A DNA stretch of 64,000 nt from Liolophura sinensis (GCF_032854445.1 NC_088296.1:1862001-1926000), one strand, 5' to 3'. Counted from the stretch's first letter, positions 46,480-58,742 are shown. Numbers and translations are program-made. Notes: generated from the letters alone by a model not told the origin.

Positions 46480-47715
46480 CCCAGATGATTCATCGATGTT
46501 AAGTTCAGCAGTAGAAATAATATTGGTTCAAATCTTCGTATTGATCTCGCTGGTACGTCTGCAGATTTAGACAACTTAGTATATCACGGGCGTGGTGAAG
46601 GGCGGATTGGTCTGTACATAGATTTATTTCTTCCAATACATTAATTTCTGACAACTGTGGTATTTTGGATTTCAACGAAAACTTAACTGATCAGGACAAC
46701 GTTTTTTTTTATACTTGATATATATCCTTAGAATGTATGGGAAATAATTTTAATTAAAACGTTACAGAAGTCATTTTGTTTATGGTATTGCCAAAAATCT
46801 TTCACAAACTTCTTTTGTCCAAGTGTTGATGTTCCGAAAATTTCCTAAAAGCGTAGGCGTTATAACTTTTCAGATTTTATAATTATTTTAACAATAGAAA
46901 TAGCACAGTCCGAATCCCATATTTAATAAAATGCAGCAATTTGTTGTATTCTCGGTAAATGGAAAATAATGGATATGTTTATCAAATATGGATTTGCCGA
47001 AAATGTCAGATACATGTTTAGCCTTTTATCAACGTCAAATAAGGAAACACTTGCAAGTGCATTTCAATGAGAGACACAACGTGCATGTATTGCTGCCTTT
47101 ACGGTAGTATGGCAGTACCCGCTAGACTGTATACGTAACTAGAGTTGTACCACATGTGTTGGCATTCTTTTCTCTGTTAACGTATGGTAATACTGATATT
47201 TACCCATTCCTTTTTCAGCCGTGGATACAAACCCACCTCCCTAATGTAAGATTATGTTCAGACACAGCCGTAAGATTTTGTCACTAATCGAGAATAGCCA
47301 GGATTATTTCCCTTGGGGAATATTTGTAAGCGGAAGTGAGCGGAGGTAATCCGGAACGTGTCGGAGAAACGACCTCCGGTCACCTCTGTGGAGGTGTAGT
47401 TGATTTACTGTCAGTCTTCCCTTGTAATTAAAAGAGGTGAAATGAAACAACTAGTCTCGAACGTTCATTAGTTTTTTGTCCCAAAATGCAGCGGAATATT
47501 GTTGCATTATTGGAGATTCACCCTGCACGTATTCAGTTTGGGCCAGATATTTCACGCCAGTCTCCAGACACGAGGGCGATGTGCAGCCCTTCTGTAAATA
47601 TATCACTCTCTTTTATGGAATTCGTCCCTGACGCATTGTGCACTTTTGAAGTTCAAATAAAAAGGAATGCAATGCGGTAAAAGTTGGTATAATAAAACAC
47701 CTACGTGCTACAGAA
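46480..47715. other. No gene or repeat recognised
   Basis: A plus-strand stretch near 46500-46632 is open for about 45 codons without a start or splice signal. The rest is AT-rich and unremarkable. Confidence 0.45.
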
Positions 47716-47719
47716 TAAA

Positions 47720-47850
47720 TCCAGAGCAGTGACGACAGTGTGATAGCTGGCAAATGGTCACACGTAACTGGCGAAATACGGCCTCTTGCCCTCTTGTCAA
47801 CTGACCTCAGTCAGGGCTTTATTTACTCTTTCTATCACTGACCCTATAAC
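47720..47850 (-). repeat. Fragment of the VNTR-bearing dispersed repeat
   Basis: CCAGAGCAGTGACGACAGTG, TGATAGCTGGCAAATGGTCA, CACGTAACTGGCGAAATACG and TCAACTGACCTCAGTCAGGG are the reverse complement of the block just before the tandem array in other copies. It keeps one array unit start. Confidence 0.8.
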
Positions 47851-49725
47851 CATACGGCTTTAGGGTTAGGGTTGATAGGCTATAAAAACTACGGCCATTG
47901 TCTGATGAGAGGGTGTTTGATCTGACGTGTTCATGTAAATGTAAAACTAGAAGCAAATTACACGTTCCGTTAGAAACTATGCGTTAAGCAGAATTCGTAT
48001 ACCTACAATCTTTTTTTCAAGATTGAAGGTTTTGAAACTACCCGACGAATAGAATAATCACTAACATAATCACTATTGAATGTGTGAAGTACGCTACCTC
48101 GATCCTGCATTTTCCGAGACTCACACAACCGATTTTTGTACAAAAGAACAGTTTCTATCATTTATGCGCGCCTACTTCGTCAGTAGCCTATATTGATCAT
48201 TTGCACGTGGTTTAAATCAGTCCTCATTCAAAGTAAACTCGTCGACATTCCACAGAACATGTTATGTATTGCAAAAAGTTCGTCGTTCCCAGTTAAAATC
48301 TCGTTTTGTTTTCATTTACTTGTAGAACTCATAAACGCGCGGCTTTTAAATGGTGCTATAATATTACGCAGTCTTGGAATTACAAAGTCAAGACAGCAGT
48401 TTAACGTCTGCTTGCGCTGTCGCACCGTCGTTTTTCGGTTTGACTGTAACACGCACATATCTTACAACGTGATTCTGTACCTATTAAAATGGCTGCCAGG
48501 GTATCTTGTACACTTTACAACACCTTGGAGCTCTGGGACACACATTAGTACAGCAGACGATAATACAGTGGTTAGTAAATATGGTACGCTGCAATGGTAT
48601 GTCTCTTTATTATGGTATCTGGAAAACATTGTATTGTAAGTCTCCATTAGCAAAGTGTTGGCTGAAGTTCCGTCTTACTGCAACAGCTATAGACAGTTCT
48701 TTTCAGGACGTTCTTCACGAAGTCCACGTGGCGTGACTAGGTTGCCCACATAAAAGTAGTACAAACATCTCAGTTCAGGGGAAAGTAGTCAAGTCTGTGA
48801 GAAAAGTATGTTATTATCTGCTTTGAACAGCTCTGCGGGAGGTCAGCGTTGTTGTTGTTGTTGGGTAGGATCAATTTCTTGTTCAAGGTCGTAGAGAGCA
48901 TTTCTAATGCGCACACGTAGCATCTTGTGGCCGCATATGGGTCATATTTTTCTTGTAATTTATAAGAGAACAGGAGAATTGTCATCAGCATAGACACAAA
49001 TCTAACTTTTGTGCAAATGAAAAAAGGTTAGACTATTTGCGTATTAAATACTGCTGTTCCCAACAGGAAAGTAGTCTTAATTGGTTAGCTTTTTCAAGGA
49101 ATAAAGTTTGAAAAGAACTTGGAAAAGACACCTTGCAGCTAGCCTGGAAATTTTCCCTACTAGTGCAGTAGTGAGGTGTAACTTTTCACGCAGTAAAATA
49201 GGAAAGACTTACCCTCTTCTGAAGTATGATTACTGTACAAAATTGGTTTGTTTTCATGAAAAACTAAAAGTAAGGTGAAATGCACATTTTGGAAGTTTAA
49301 GGCTTCCTATTTATGAAAACTTCTATCAAAATACAAATGTGATTACGTGAACCGAGCTTAATTGTGTATATATGATATCATCCAGAGTGTTGTAAATTAT
49401 ACCTAATTATTATATTGGTTCACCCAATTATTTTTTAAGAAATAAAACTGATGGAAAGACTTGCTAGGGTCACAGGAGCTATATATTTATTCCCCACACC
49501 ATGTTAATACTGTCAACGCGTTGTACCGCATGATGTAGAGGTAACATGCGCGGCTTACAATCCGGTTTGAACATGCAATCAGAAGTTTGATTCGTAAAAA
49601 TGTTTTTGAATAACCATTTTTTGTGCTTAACACGAGCTACAAAGAAAATAGTTAAACCGCACAAAAATTATTTTGGGACCAAAAAATCCCAGTTGATCAT
49701 TTCACTTTCTTACTAAGCGGCGACA
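47851..49725. other. Unannotated; one 148-codon open run
   Basis: A stop-free run at 48193-48639 starts at TTG, not ATG. It follows an in-frame TAG, and its own stop overlaps a GTAAGT at 48637-48642. With no acceptor and no recognisable motif I do not call an exon. No repeats were recognised. Confidence 0.4.
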
Positions 49726-50030
49726 GTTTCGGTGGTCCAATGGCTAGAACGCCCGCCTCGAAGTCGGGAGACTTTGAAAATGGTACTTGTTGCTGCCTCG
49801 CTTGGTGTTTAAAGCAGTAAGACGTCAGAGCAAGGAGACAGGAATGGCTGGCAAGGTGTCAGTATACTCCGTGTGACTGTGTGGTGTGTCATGCCTGGTG
49901 TCTTCGACATGATACGTCATGGAGTCGCCATGCCACAAGAAGACGCCGTACATGTACAGACACTTGAAACTCATCGTCAATAAAGGACTGAAAAACGTGA
50001 AGTATGGCGTTAAACCCCAATCATCCATTC
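49726..50030 (+). mobile_element. tRNA-derived SINE, tail AGTATGGCGTTAAACCCCAA
   Basis: Head GGTGGTCCAATGGCTAGAAC with box A, then GCCCGCCTCGAAGTCGGGAG (anticodon arm), and a degenerate box B. The body is TTGCTGCCTCGCTTGGTG, GTCGCCATGCCACAAGAAGA, and the 3' end is GTGAAGTATGGCGTTAAACC. Confidence 0.85.
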
Positions 50031-52285
50031 GTTTATTCTGATTAAGCGTTCCAGAAAGGCCCAGTCATGTAATCACGACTGCATATATTAGACAAAAGTT
50101 GTTCAAAACGAAACTTTTTATTATAGATCTGACGGCAAAAGGCAATGGCCCTTGTATTAAAATAACACAGTAGAGTTATGGTTAGTACGGAATATGTCAG
50201 GTGGTCCTTCGGCTACACCCATTATATAACAACTTCAACCGCGTATCGGGGAAACTCTCGCGTCATTTCGCAGAAAGCCTGTCACTGTGATCAGGTTGAT
50301 AATCGGCCTAAGCGACATGGGAACGATTTCCCATTTAGTTGTTATGGGTCTTGTTCCGGAAATTTAAATCTGCATGCATGTCATATAAAGGTTAAATTGT
50401 ATCCACAGGAATACGATATAACAACACATGTCTTGATTTAACTTGACATAAATTAGATATTTTTTACAGTGTATTATAGGCACTAAGGATTTATGCTTTC
50501 TAGTACACATTCCTGATTTTGCCATTGTTCTTAGCATGTAGCCATAGCCCAATGACGCAACGAGGAAATGCCTGGAATATCGCGAACACAGAAAGGACAA
50601 CAGATACGTGTTCTCGCTTGCTACCCCCAATGGTTGTCAAGCGGAAACAATGACCAGATCTGGAGCTCTCTCAACAGTCAGATCCATCTCATTCCAATAT
50701 TCGTTAGAATTAAATTCTTCCCGTTCTCAAATGTATCGATGCGCTTTAAGTTTCAAATAATGTAACAAGAAACGTGTCTCGATTTTCCAATTCAACGATA
50801 AATTCCACACATGTTCTAGGTTAGAAGACGTTTTATTGGCTGGGTGTAATCTTGTCTCTGTATCAGCTTACGTTATCCTGCTCTCAGGCTTAACGATCAC
50901 ACCAAAAGAGTATTGAATAATACTAAAAGAAACGCGTGGCGATTTACGAAATGAATGCTGAGCTCGCAACGAGTACTGGCTATAGAGCACCTTGTTAGCT
51001 AGTTGACATGTCCACCATATCGACTGACGTTCACGCGTCAGATGAAGCCCCCTGTAAGGAATCAAATTGGCAGAAGCACGCCAAGAATTACCAAATCAAC
51101 ATTATACAAGAGGGCAACAGCACCCGCGTAAACTGGACCTCATGATATCCCTGAAGGTTTTGAGAGCGATAGGATCCAAGCACCATACACGACATTAAGA
51201 TCAAGATCAAACAAAGAAACATGAAGACGCTTGAATATGCTCAATGCTTATATTTGAACAAAAATAGACACACAATACAGCAGACAATAATGTACAAAAC
51301 AATACAAATAATTACAAAACTATATAGTCTCTTACTAATGACGGCGTCCAAATTCGGATGAATCATTCAGGCTTCCAAAATCGAGTCAGTCCAAGGAAAC
51401 ATAAAATCCACAGTTAAGATGAATTCCTCAATAAACTGATGGCAATCCGATAAGTGACAATCTGTAGTGGGCACAACACGCTGACGATGGTTGATCTCCA
51501 ACTGCTCGTGAAGGTGTAACTTCTCAGGGCAGACTGGTTGACAGTAGCGTCCGTGATGTCGAGCTGTCGATGTTTGTTTCACTCCTCGAAAATATACATA
51601 AAGTCACTTTCAGGGTAACCTGGGATGAAATGTACGTGATCGCGCATAGAAACAATGAGCGATACAAGCTCCGAAGTAATGTCACAAAAATTAACAAGTG
51701 CCGAAACACAAGCTCACGAAGTGCTAAGTACAGAAAGTGGAATACAAATGACGAATGTCGAATGGCGTGAAAGCCGATATCTCCAAACCCAGCAAATTCC
51801 TTCACAGTGAATGTGAGTAAATGTGACAGCTCTCAAATGGGCTTGAGTAAATGACTGAGATGCTCCACAACTCCGTCGATCATGATTTTCCACTAACGTA
51901 ATAAAAATTCTAAAAGGTTTGATCTTAAAGTACATGTTCACAACAGCGATACATATTTCCAGAATGTATACTCTGTGTACAATGACACTGAACTAACCGC
52001 AGCCTCAAGAACGCTCGACTGAGGTACAGTGCAGGCTATATCATACACAGATGGGGAAAATGTACGTCAGAGACTGACCCATAAGCTCAAGAAAAAATAT
52101 AATGCAATATTTAAAGATGGTGTTCGTCTAATTTTGAGAATTTGTATATTTACAAATTGGTACCTTAATGTGAATATCATTATATTTACATTTTTGTCAA
52201 ACAAAAAACTGATTTTTTTTGTATTCTTTGATTGATGTTAACACCAGCCTGAGTACGACTATATGAAGACATCATAAAAGAGTAA
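50031..52285. other. No gene recognised
   Basis: An ATG-started frame of 87 codons at 50178-50441 has several cysteines but no known motif. Frames on both strands at 51367-51941 overlap one another. No SINE or array. Confidence 0.4.
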
Positions 52286-52288
52286 TCT

Positions 52289-52538
52289 TTGTCAGGCTTC
52301 GTCTTCGTCATTCATAAAGCATATATAGATTATATCCTAGCTGTAAACAGTACACATATTGCAAAGGCTGTAACAGATGTATGTGAACCTCCGCCAGTTT
52401 TACAGGAAACTACAGACTCTTCAGATGGTACATCTTATCTGGACTTGTATTTTCGCAGAGACGAAAACGGTTACCTTTCAGACCGACTTTACGAGAAGAA
52501 GGATTTCGTTAATCTTCACATTGCAAATTATCCACACT
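52289..52538 (+). pseudogene. Reverse-transcriptase-like fragment, copy 2
   Basis: A stop-free frame reads TDSSDGTSYLDLYFRRDENG, then YLSDRLYEKKDFVNLHIANY and PHS, after which a main-family SINE tail begins. The pattern YLDL...D.NG.L..RLYxKxDF.N..I.N.PH fits what I recall of invertebrate reverse-transcriptase proteins (YDKRDDFNF.IVNFP). The key change RDDF to KDF is a one-residue loss. Neither the catalytic motifs nor the C-terminal part is present. It is therefore a truncated element remnant, interrupted on the right by the SINE. Confidence 0.55.
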
Positions 52539-52539
52539 C

Positions 52540-52658
52540 GTTTCCCCGGGTGTCTGCCTGGTTTCCTCCCACCATAATGCTGGCTCCCATGGTATAAGTG
52601 AAACATTCTTGAGTGCGGCGTAAAACACCAACCGGATAAACAAATAAATAAATAAATG
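52540..52658 (+). mobile_element. SINE 3' fragment (main family)
   Basis: GGTTTCCTCCCACCATAATG, CTGGCTCCCATGGTATAAGT, TTGAGTGCGGCGTAAAACAC and an (AAAT)n tail. It is 5'-truncated, as expected of incomplete reverse transcription. Confidence 0.9.
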
Positions 52659-52849
52659 TATATGGCGTGTGCATAGGTGGCCTTGTACATTTGCTATATC
52701 ATTTGTGTTAGTGACAAGTTCGGTCAACGTCACAACCTATTACTGCAATATCTGGTATGTTAAGGTTGTGCCATCAAAACACCTTCATTCACAGTTTGTT
52801 AAGTTTTACAATGATAATACATCTCTTGTCAATAATCTTTGGTAGTGTG

Positions 52850-53340
52850 TTTCACAATGGTGTGTAAGGTTGCTTAATTAATAGTATAATCATCTTGGTG
52901 AACTGGATCTCAACTTTGAATATATGACGTGTTGCAATCAAGGACCATCTGAGATACATATTTGGATTATCGACAGTTTATATACAATTTGGGTAGTTAT
53001 TCACTGACTAATTCATTCACTTATAACGTTCTTTGCTTTCATTTACTTGAAAACTGTTAACTGTGTCACTTAGCATCATTCCGTCCTAATTCTGTACTTT
53101 ATTAACTGTCCTTAGTTCTTTGGTGGTCTGTGTTGAAATTGTTTTTGGGGATTGTCCATGCGGTTATTTACCCGGGGCGTCCATTATTGATTGTTGTGGA
53201 CGCTTGGGGTACTTTATATATTTACACGAGTGCCCGGCGTAATCCAATGCCTTTCAGCGTCCTTTCTCATGCAGTTTTCCGTTTTCCCACCACAATTATT
53301 GTATACCGTACCCAAATGGCTGACGTTAACGTGACATGTA
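52850..53340. repeat. Dispersed repeat R3, copy 3
   Basis: GAGATACATATTTGGATTAT, AGCATCATTCCGTCCTAATT, CTGTACTTTATTAACTGTCC and TTCTTTGGTGGTCTGTGTTG align with 34250-34430. The last block is the reverse complement of the GACGTTAAACACAAACCACC tail at 54513, so the right part may be a reversed SINE tail. Confidence 0.55.
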
Positions 53341-53925
53341 GCATTTAGTTAAAGTATACAATTCAGTTTAGTTTGCACGGGAATACACGTTTTGCTGTTT
53401 TCCCTGTAGTTACTGCCCTGGATAAGTAAAGTGTAGTGTTTTTGCTATATAATGAGGTTGATCAGACACACCAAAGGCCGATTTAACTCAAGGTAAATTG
53501 ATTCAGTGGTTTCTCAAACCGGTAAATCGATTCTACCTCCAAATGGGTTCTAACCCAAAGCGCTAACTAACGTTCTTGTTGCTGTGACATGTAGCATCGT
53601 GTTTTAACTGGCAGACGGAGATGTATCCCAACGTCTGATGGTAGACAGTTCCTAATGTGAAAACTTAACGCCTCTACAGGGAAATAAAGTCGTTACCAAC
53701 GTGTCCCAGAGGTCAGTAAGTAATTCGTTCACCACAGGTTTCTTTGCTTTCCTGTCTGGCTGTGTGTAGAGCCAATTAGGCGTTCTTATGTTTTCCCAAC
53801 ATTATTCTACACATCTGCTTTTCTGTTCATTTGTCTTTTTTTTAATTTTCAAAGTTTATATTCTTGATTGGTTAAGGCGACATTTTCATTGCCACCAAAG
53901 CACTTACAACCGTTTTCCGCGAAAC
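53341..53925. other. No gene or repeat recognised
   Basis: A possible micro-exon (CTCTACAG, 36 bp, GTAAGT at 53717) is too short to call. Confidence 0.45.
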
Positions 53926-53926
53926 A

Positions 53927-54076
53927 CATATTGCAACAAAACGCATATTGCAACAAAACACATATTGCAACAAAACACATATTGCAACAAAACACATATT
54001 GCAACAAAACACATATTGCAACAAAACACATATTGCAACAAAACACATATTGCAACAAAACACATATTGCAACACA
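53927..54076. repeat. 17 bp minisatellite, 9 units
   Basis: CACATATTGCAACAAAA with starts every 17 bp from about 53927 to 54063. Only the first two units differ from the rest. Frames on both strands are repeat artefacts. Confidence 0.96.
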
Positions 54077-54194
54077 AGTAGTAAGATTAATGACAAATGT
54101 GAACAATCTTAGAAACACAACTCCATGGGTACTATTAAATTAGTTCAAGTTCAGATTTAAACATTTATACATTTGTTTACATTTTTATTGGCAT

Positions 54195-54620
54195 TTTTTG
54201 ACGCCACGGTTAAGGCTCTTTCCCCCATGCCATGACAGTGAGGTTTATGGGTGAAGACATGTGGTGCGTCCTGGGTAAATTACCAAGCCTTGGCGTCATA
54301 CCTTTAAAACGCGTAACGATCGGGTTCGCACGCCGTATAAAGCACACGCTTTTCAACGAAAATGGGCTTCTCAAATAGCCCCACGAGCGCCGAGGCTACT
54401 AGGGTCGTAGACATCTCCAGAGATTTATGGGTCGAAACTGACATTTGTATACAAGCCAATATGGACGTGACTGTTTAATAATTACAATCCAAATATCCAA
54501 GACGACGTTAAACACAAACCACCAAAGAACTAAAAAAGTTAATTAGGACGGATGTATGCAAAAAGAACCAGTGAACTCTTTTCAATGAGGCTGGAAAGAC
54601 CTAGTGAAGATTCGAGGCGA
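54195..54620 (+). mobile_element. SINE-like element with tail ACGACGTTAAACACAAACCA
   Basis: Box-B-like GATCGGGTTCGCACGCC (54320-54336) and 3' end AAGACGACGTTAAACACAAA with CCACCAAAGAACTAAAAAAG. The end is the inverse of the R3 copies at 34.4, 45.25 and 53.1 kb. A box A was not recognised, so the tRNA origin is uncertain. Confidence 0.45.
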
Positions 54621-55065
54621 ATGAATGAAATCGTGTACCATGCTAGTATATCAGTTGTCGATGCTCGAAGTATTTATCATAGGTGGGATTTGATTGCAAC
54701 TGTTCATATAAGCAACGGGGCAATTTAACATGATGAATATACCTCCCTTGTCCCTGGGCTAAGCAAAGTAACACACAGTTATGAAGCTGATTCTGGTTCA
54801 TATTTACTTAGAGGCGAAAAACACGCATTGTAAAATGTAAACATACAGTGAAGGCGTTTGATGGAATGATTTTGACACATCGGATTTTGGAGTAATAACT
54901 TGTGACGTTGGTTGAAATCCTTGCATAACAAAGAGGATCAATGTGGGTGGATTGCTATCAAAGTAAGGCATTGCGCCAGAGATTTTAGACATCTCGTGAA
55001 GGAAGCCTTCTCACACAGTTTGTGGTGTGAATAAGGTCACTGCTCAGTGCTACAAAATACCTTTG
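54621..55065. other. No gene or repeat recognised
   Basis: Unique-looking sequence with no supported frame. Confidence 0.5.
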
Positions 55066-55066
55066 G

Positions 55067-55230
55067 GTGTCTCTGTGGCCGAGGTAATTAGCGTGCCAGC
55101 GCGGCGCATTGACCCAGGTACAATGACTCAGGGGTACCAATGCAGTGGCAATTAGATCAAATCCATCTCATACTGGCTTCTTCTCATACCATACGGAGTA
55201 AAACACCGATAAGGTCAATAAATCAATACA
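55067..55230 (+). mobile_element. SINE (main family), internally deleted
   Basis: Head GTGTCTCTGTGGCCGAGGTA, then ATTAGCGTGCCAGCGCGGCG, the box B region TTAGATCAAATCCATC, GGCTTCTTCTC, joined directly to CGGAGTAAAACACCGATAAG and AATAAATCAATA. The middle is missing. Confidence 0.85.
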
Positions 55231-56045
55231 CAGCTGAGTGTAACAAAGTTGTGCCGCGAACAAAAGAAAAGAAAAACTTGACGAAACCACATATGGTGAT
55301 CAAGGAGAGTCAGATTGCGTAAACGACCACGCTAATTTCTTCTCGACCTTATTGTCACCAAACACCCTTAACCAATGAGAGCCGGAGTATGTTCGAATTC
55401 CCAGCGTGTCCAAGGCAGGGTTCGAAGAGGGACCTCGTGTGTCGCCAGCTATTAGCGCCAGCCATTAGACAACGGTATGTTCCTTAAGCGTTGTTTAATT
55501 ACACAAAACAAGGATTTCTCCAGTCGGAGAGCACTCAGTGGACTGGGAACTGTGAAACTAATTTCGTCTCCAGACGTGTTTAATCCCGTACGTTTACTGT
55601 TATAACGCTTGAGGCATCTCGTTAAACGCGGTTACTGGGGAAAAAGGAAATGCTGCTTTGCTCTCTGAGAGGAAAAAATCGTTCATTTCAGTTTCAAGTC
55701 ACCACTGACACCAGGCTTGCTTAAATACATAGCCATGTGTCATCCTATAATTTACGCAAAACGGTTGCTTTGTTGGCGTGCATTAAGGTCACTATGACGT
55801 CTCTTCTTTCTTAACTGAAAGGCGAATGATGTCATTTCCTTCACCAGTGATTGTTGGTTTTGCAATCACAATATCAGACACTTTCATATTTGCCTATTTT
55901 GTCTCGTTTCTTGTAAGTTTATCAATCAAGTTGACATGATTTATGTTTGTGGACACGGCGATCTGTATGTCACGGCCTTGATTTGATAAAAATTATGTTG
56001 AAATTCACCTTGTATTGATGGAAAAGAAACAAATTGTTTAGCAAA
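55231..56045. other. No gene or repeat recognised
   Basis: Unremarkable AT-leaning sequence. Confidence 0.5.
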
Positions 56046-56049
56046 ATGT

Positions 56050-56430
56050 GAGTTTAGTATTGTTTTAATGTTATTATATGTTAAATGTGATGACCACAAG
56101 ATTGGGTGTTTCTACACCAGTGACGTATAATAAATTGCGGTTAACGTCACTGCATTCTGTCCTTTACGTAATTCTGCCTCACCCATGATGCTAAGGGGCG
56201 TACAATTTGCTATACTATTTAAACATTTACGCCGTAACTCTGAACAAAACCTGAACTGGGGTAAAATGACAAGAGACCGTATTTCATCAGTTACGTGTGA
56301 CCATTTTCCAACTATCACACTGCCTTCGCTATTTGTAACTCAGCCATGATGGTAGGGGATGTTCAAGTCGCTGTTATCTAAACATTTACATAATAAGTCA
56401 GAATAAAACTCTACCTGAGGTAAATTTTAC
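56050..56430 (+). repeat. VNTR-bearing dispersed repeat, copy without an array
   Basis: TTTTAATGTTATTATATGTT, GACGTATAATAAATTGCGGT, CACCCATGATGCTAAGGGGC, GAACTGGGGTAAAATGACAA and ACGTGTGACCATTTTCCAAC. The array is reduced to a single trace (CACACTGCCTTCGCTATTTG). A second partial head (GCCATGATGGTAGGGGATGT, CTACCTGAGGTAAATT) follows at 56340-56425. Confidence 0.8.
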
Positions 56431-56930
56431 TGTCTATGTAGTATGTCTTTAGTTACATTGTTCCGCTTTCTTCCTGGTCTTCGCTATTTGGAGCTGGGAG
56501 TTCGACCGAGAAGACCATTGTGAGTTACTAAAGCCTGGTATACAAAGAAACCGTTTATACAAAAAAAATTATACATTAAAATCAAAGCATCGAGTAAAAC
56601 ATTCGTATACCACTCATAGTCCATCAAAGGGATTTCGAATTGACAATTGCAAGACCTATTTTCAAAACAACATAGAAACAATTCACTGAACGAATATGTT
56701 AAGAAAAGTGGTAACATCTTGAAAAATTATTTTTTTCGGTGATGCCAGAGAAGCAGTCGACAGGGAAGGCATCTTGTAAAAATTTCTAGCTCGTAGACCT
56801 TGAATATTTTCCAAATGGATTTTGAAATAAAGATTGCTGTCGATCTCCTGTTGCCACACTGTCAAAAGGCCGCACGGAGAGAGAACCAACATGCTCCCCG
56901 TCGGACAAACCCAGGACGCAGTCAGTGCTG
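56431..56930. other. No repeat; one protein-like minus frame
   Basis: A minus frame at 56786-56977 begins with ATG and encodes 63 residues. It straddles the edge of the dispersed 356 bp element and has no clear splice signals, so it is not called. Confidence 0.35.
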
Positions 56931-56933
56931 AAA

Positions 56934-57286
56934 ATGAGATGCAAATCGTTTAACTTTGAGGTGAGGGCGAGACTCATCCGTCGCTCGACAGCAGGACGAC
57001 AGTTTACAGATTCGTCCTTCTCATGATCGAAGTGTTACTATGTTTGGCAACCACGGAGGGGTTGTCCTTGGAAGGCAATTTAGTCGAGTACAAGACGCTT
57101 AGTGTCACTGAAAACGGCTTACACTCTTCATCATGGCGTAGGACACAAACTGCTTTTAGCGAACATCACCTAAGACAACACGCTTTTTCTAGAAAAGCCT
57201 TTTGCTTTTAAGCGCAGTCTCTCTTTCCTGCTCTCCGCCGCGGGCTATGGTATTTAGCGTCTCGTCTTAGCGCTACAGCCTAAGGG
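56934..57286. repeat. ~355 bp element, copy 1
   Basis: Starts GTGCTGAAAATGAGATGCAA and ends GCGCTACAGCCT. Over 90% identical to 58827-59177. No flanking duplication is visible here, so this could be the parental locus. A 31-residue run after ATG at 57023 is alike in both copies, but a one-base deletion in copy 2 shifts the frame. Confidence 0.9.
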
Positions 57287-57289
57287 AAT

Positions 57290-58010
57290 TGATTCCATCA
57301 AAAAATCCGCTAATTTCAGTCGCTTCCCCAAAAGACAAATCGACCAGCCCCTGATCGGGCTTGTTATACTCGGCTTGGGTGTGATAAAATGACAGTTTGT
57401 TACAAGCTGACGCCTGCGTGTTAACGTAACCAGTAATGGAATGCTGGCACACATATTTAGCCAACGGTTAGGGTTGGTAAATTTTCGTTCGAACACAGTT
57501 AACTGCACTGGAGAATTGCGTTGAATACATTTGTTTGTTAATCCATTGAAATGTCCCCTTTTTCGATGCCTGCAATGTATCTATACATCGTATGGGAAAG
57601 GAAAGGTTTATTAATATTACTAGCATGCAATACTGGAATCCGACAACGCTACATGTACCAAAACCAGTAAATACTCAATATGCAAGTAACGTTATTTTGT
57701 TTATGGCACATTAAATGTTTCATTCTTAGATAATCCTTAATCTGTTTCAATAATCCCTAATCTGCTAAGATAATCCCTAATTTACTTATGGTCTTATGGT
57801 GCATTCTGTGAATTACATCTACATGTATGTAGGTCAAGTTCATTCATTCTCCCTGCTGCTAAATTTGTTTGTCTCTCAGCAGAGTGCAGATGGCCGTGTT
57901 TTTGCCCCGGGGTATATACGAGGGCGGTGAGTTTTGGGTTGTGTGTGGAAGAATCCGGGTTGCTTTGAGTAAACTAATTATTACATATTCCTTACAATAG
58001 TCATCATTCA
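57290..58010. other. No gene; TAATC(C/A)CTAATCTG trio
   Basis: Three short repeats of GATAATCCCTAATCTG-type at 57727-57783. Poly-C occurs at 58012-58023. The rest is unremarkable. Confidence 0.5.
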
Positions 58011-58029
58011 TCCCCCCCCCCCCCTCTTC

Positions 58030-58397
58030 CTTGTGTCACAGCACTGACAGCCAATTCAGACCCCTTGTGTCATACCATTGACAACCAATCCACACCCCGT
58101 GTGTCATACCATTGACAACCAATCCACACCCCGTGTGTCACAGCATTGACAACCAATCCATACCCCGTCTGTCATACCATTGGCAGCCAATCCACACCCC
58201 GTGTGTTATGGCATTGACAACCAATCCACACCCCGTGTGTCATGGCATTGACAACCAATCCACAAACCTCGTGTCATACCATTCACAGCCAATCCATACC
58301 CCGTGTGCCATGGCATTGACAACCAATCCACACCCCGTGTGTCATACCATTGACCGCCAATCCACACCCCGTGTGTCATACCAGTGACAACCGACCC
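58030..58397. repeat. 34 bp minisatellite, main block
   Basis: Unit ATTGACAACCAATCCACACC plus CCGTGTGTCATACC with an exact 34 bp period (58077 and 58111), about 10 units. The array resumes after each of two insertions (58743-58826 and 59178-59300). Confidence 0.95.
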
Positions 58398-58742
58398 GCC
58401 CGGATAGCTGGTTGGTAGAGCGTCCGCTTCGGGACCGGTAGATCCAAGATCAATCCTTGATCGAGTCACACCTAAGACTTTAAAAGAGGAAGTTGTAGCT
58501 TCCTCGCCTGGCGTTCAGCATGAAGGGGATAGTACAACCGTATCAGCATAATGGCTCGGGCGGGGCAAGACTTACTTGCCTTCGGTAAGTCGTCTCATGG
58601 AAGCAGCACTAAATAAAAGAGCGGTGGAAATCCGTCCTGCAACACAAGGAGGCACATTACACGTACATGCATCCTACTGATTCCTTCGTCGTCATATGAC
58701 TGAAAAATTGTTGAGTACGACGTTAAACCCCAAGCACTCACT
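58398..58742 (+). mobile_element. Full-length second-group SINE inside the 34 bp array
   Basis: Head CGCCCGGATAGCTGGTTGGT (box A), AGAGCGTCCGCTTCGGGACC (anticodon arm) and box B ATCAATCCTTGATCGAGTC-like. The body is GAGGAAGTTGTAGCTTCCTC and GTAAGTCGTCTCATGGAAGC. Tail GAGTACGACGTTAAACCCCA. The array repeats ACCAxTGACAACC on both sides, an apparent target duplication of about 13 bp within the satellite unit. Confidence 0.92.

Noticed and set aside
47861-47878. Interstitial telomere repeat
   Set aside because: Only two copies of TTAGGG; too few to mean anything.
48193-48639. 148-codon run ending at a GTAAGT
   Set aside because: No ATG and an in-frame stop directly after the only acceptor-like CAG.
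49726-49800. Functional tRNA gene
   Set aside because: Box B is degenerate and the sequence runs on into a SINE body.
57023-57211. Small protein shared by the two 355 bp copies
   Set aside because: A one-base deletion in the 58.9 kb copy shifts the frame halfway.
58398-58470. Functional tRNA gene
   Set aside because: A tRNA-like head is visible, but it continues into a SINE body and tail; acceptor-stem pairing and CCA-side structure are not intact.
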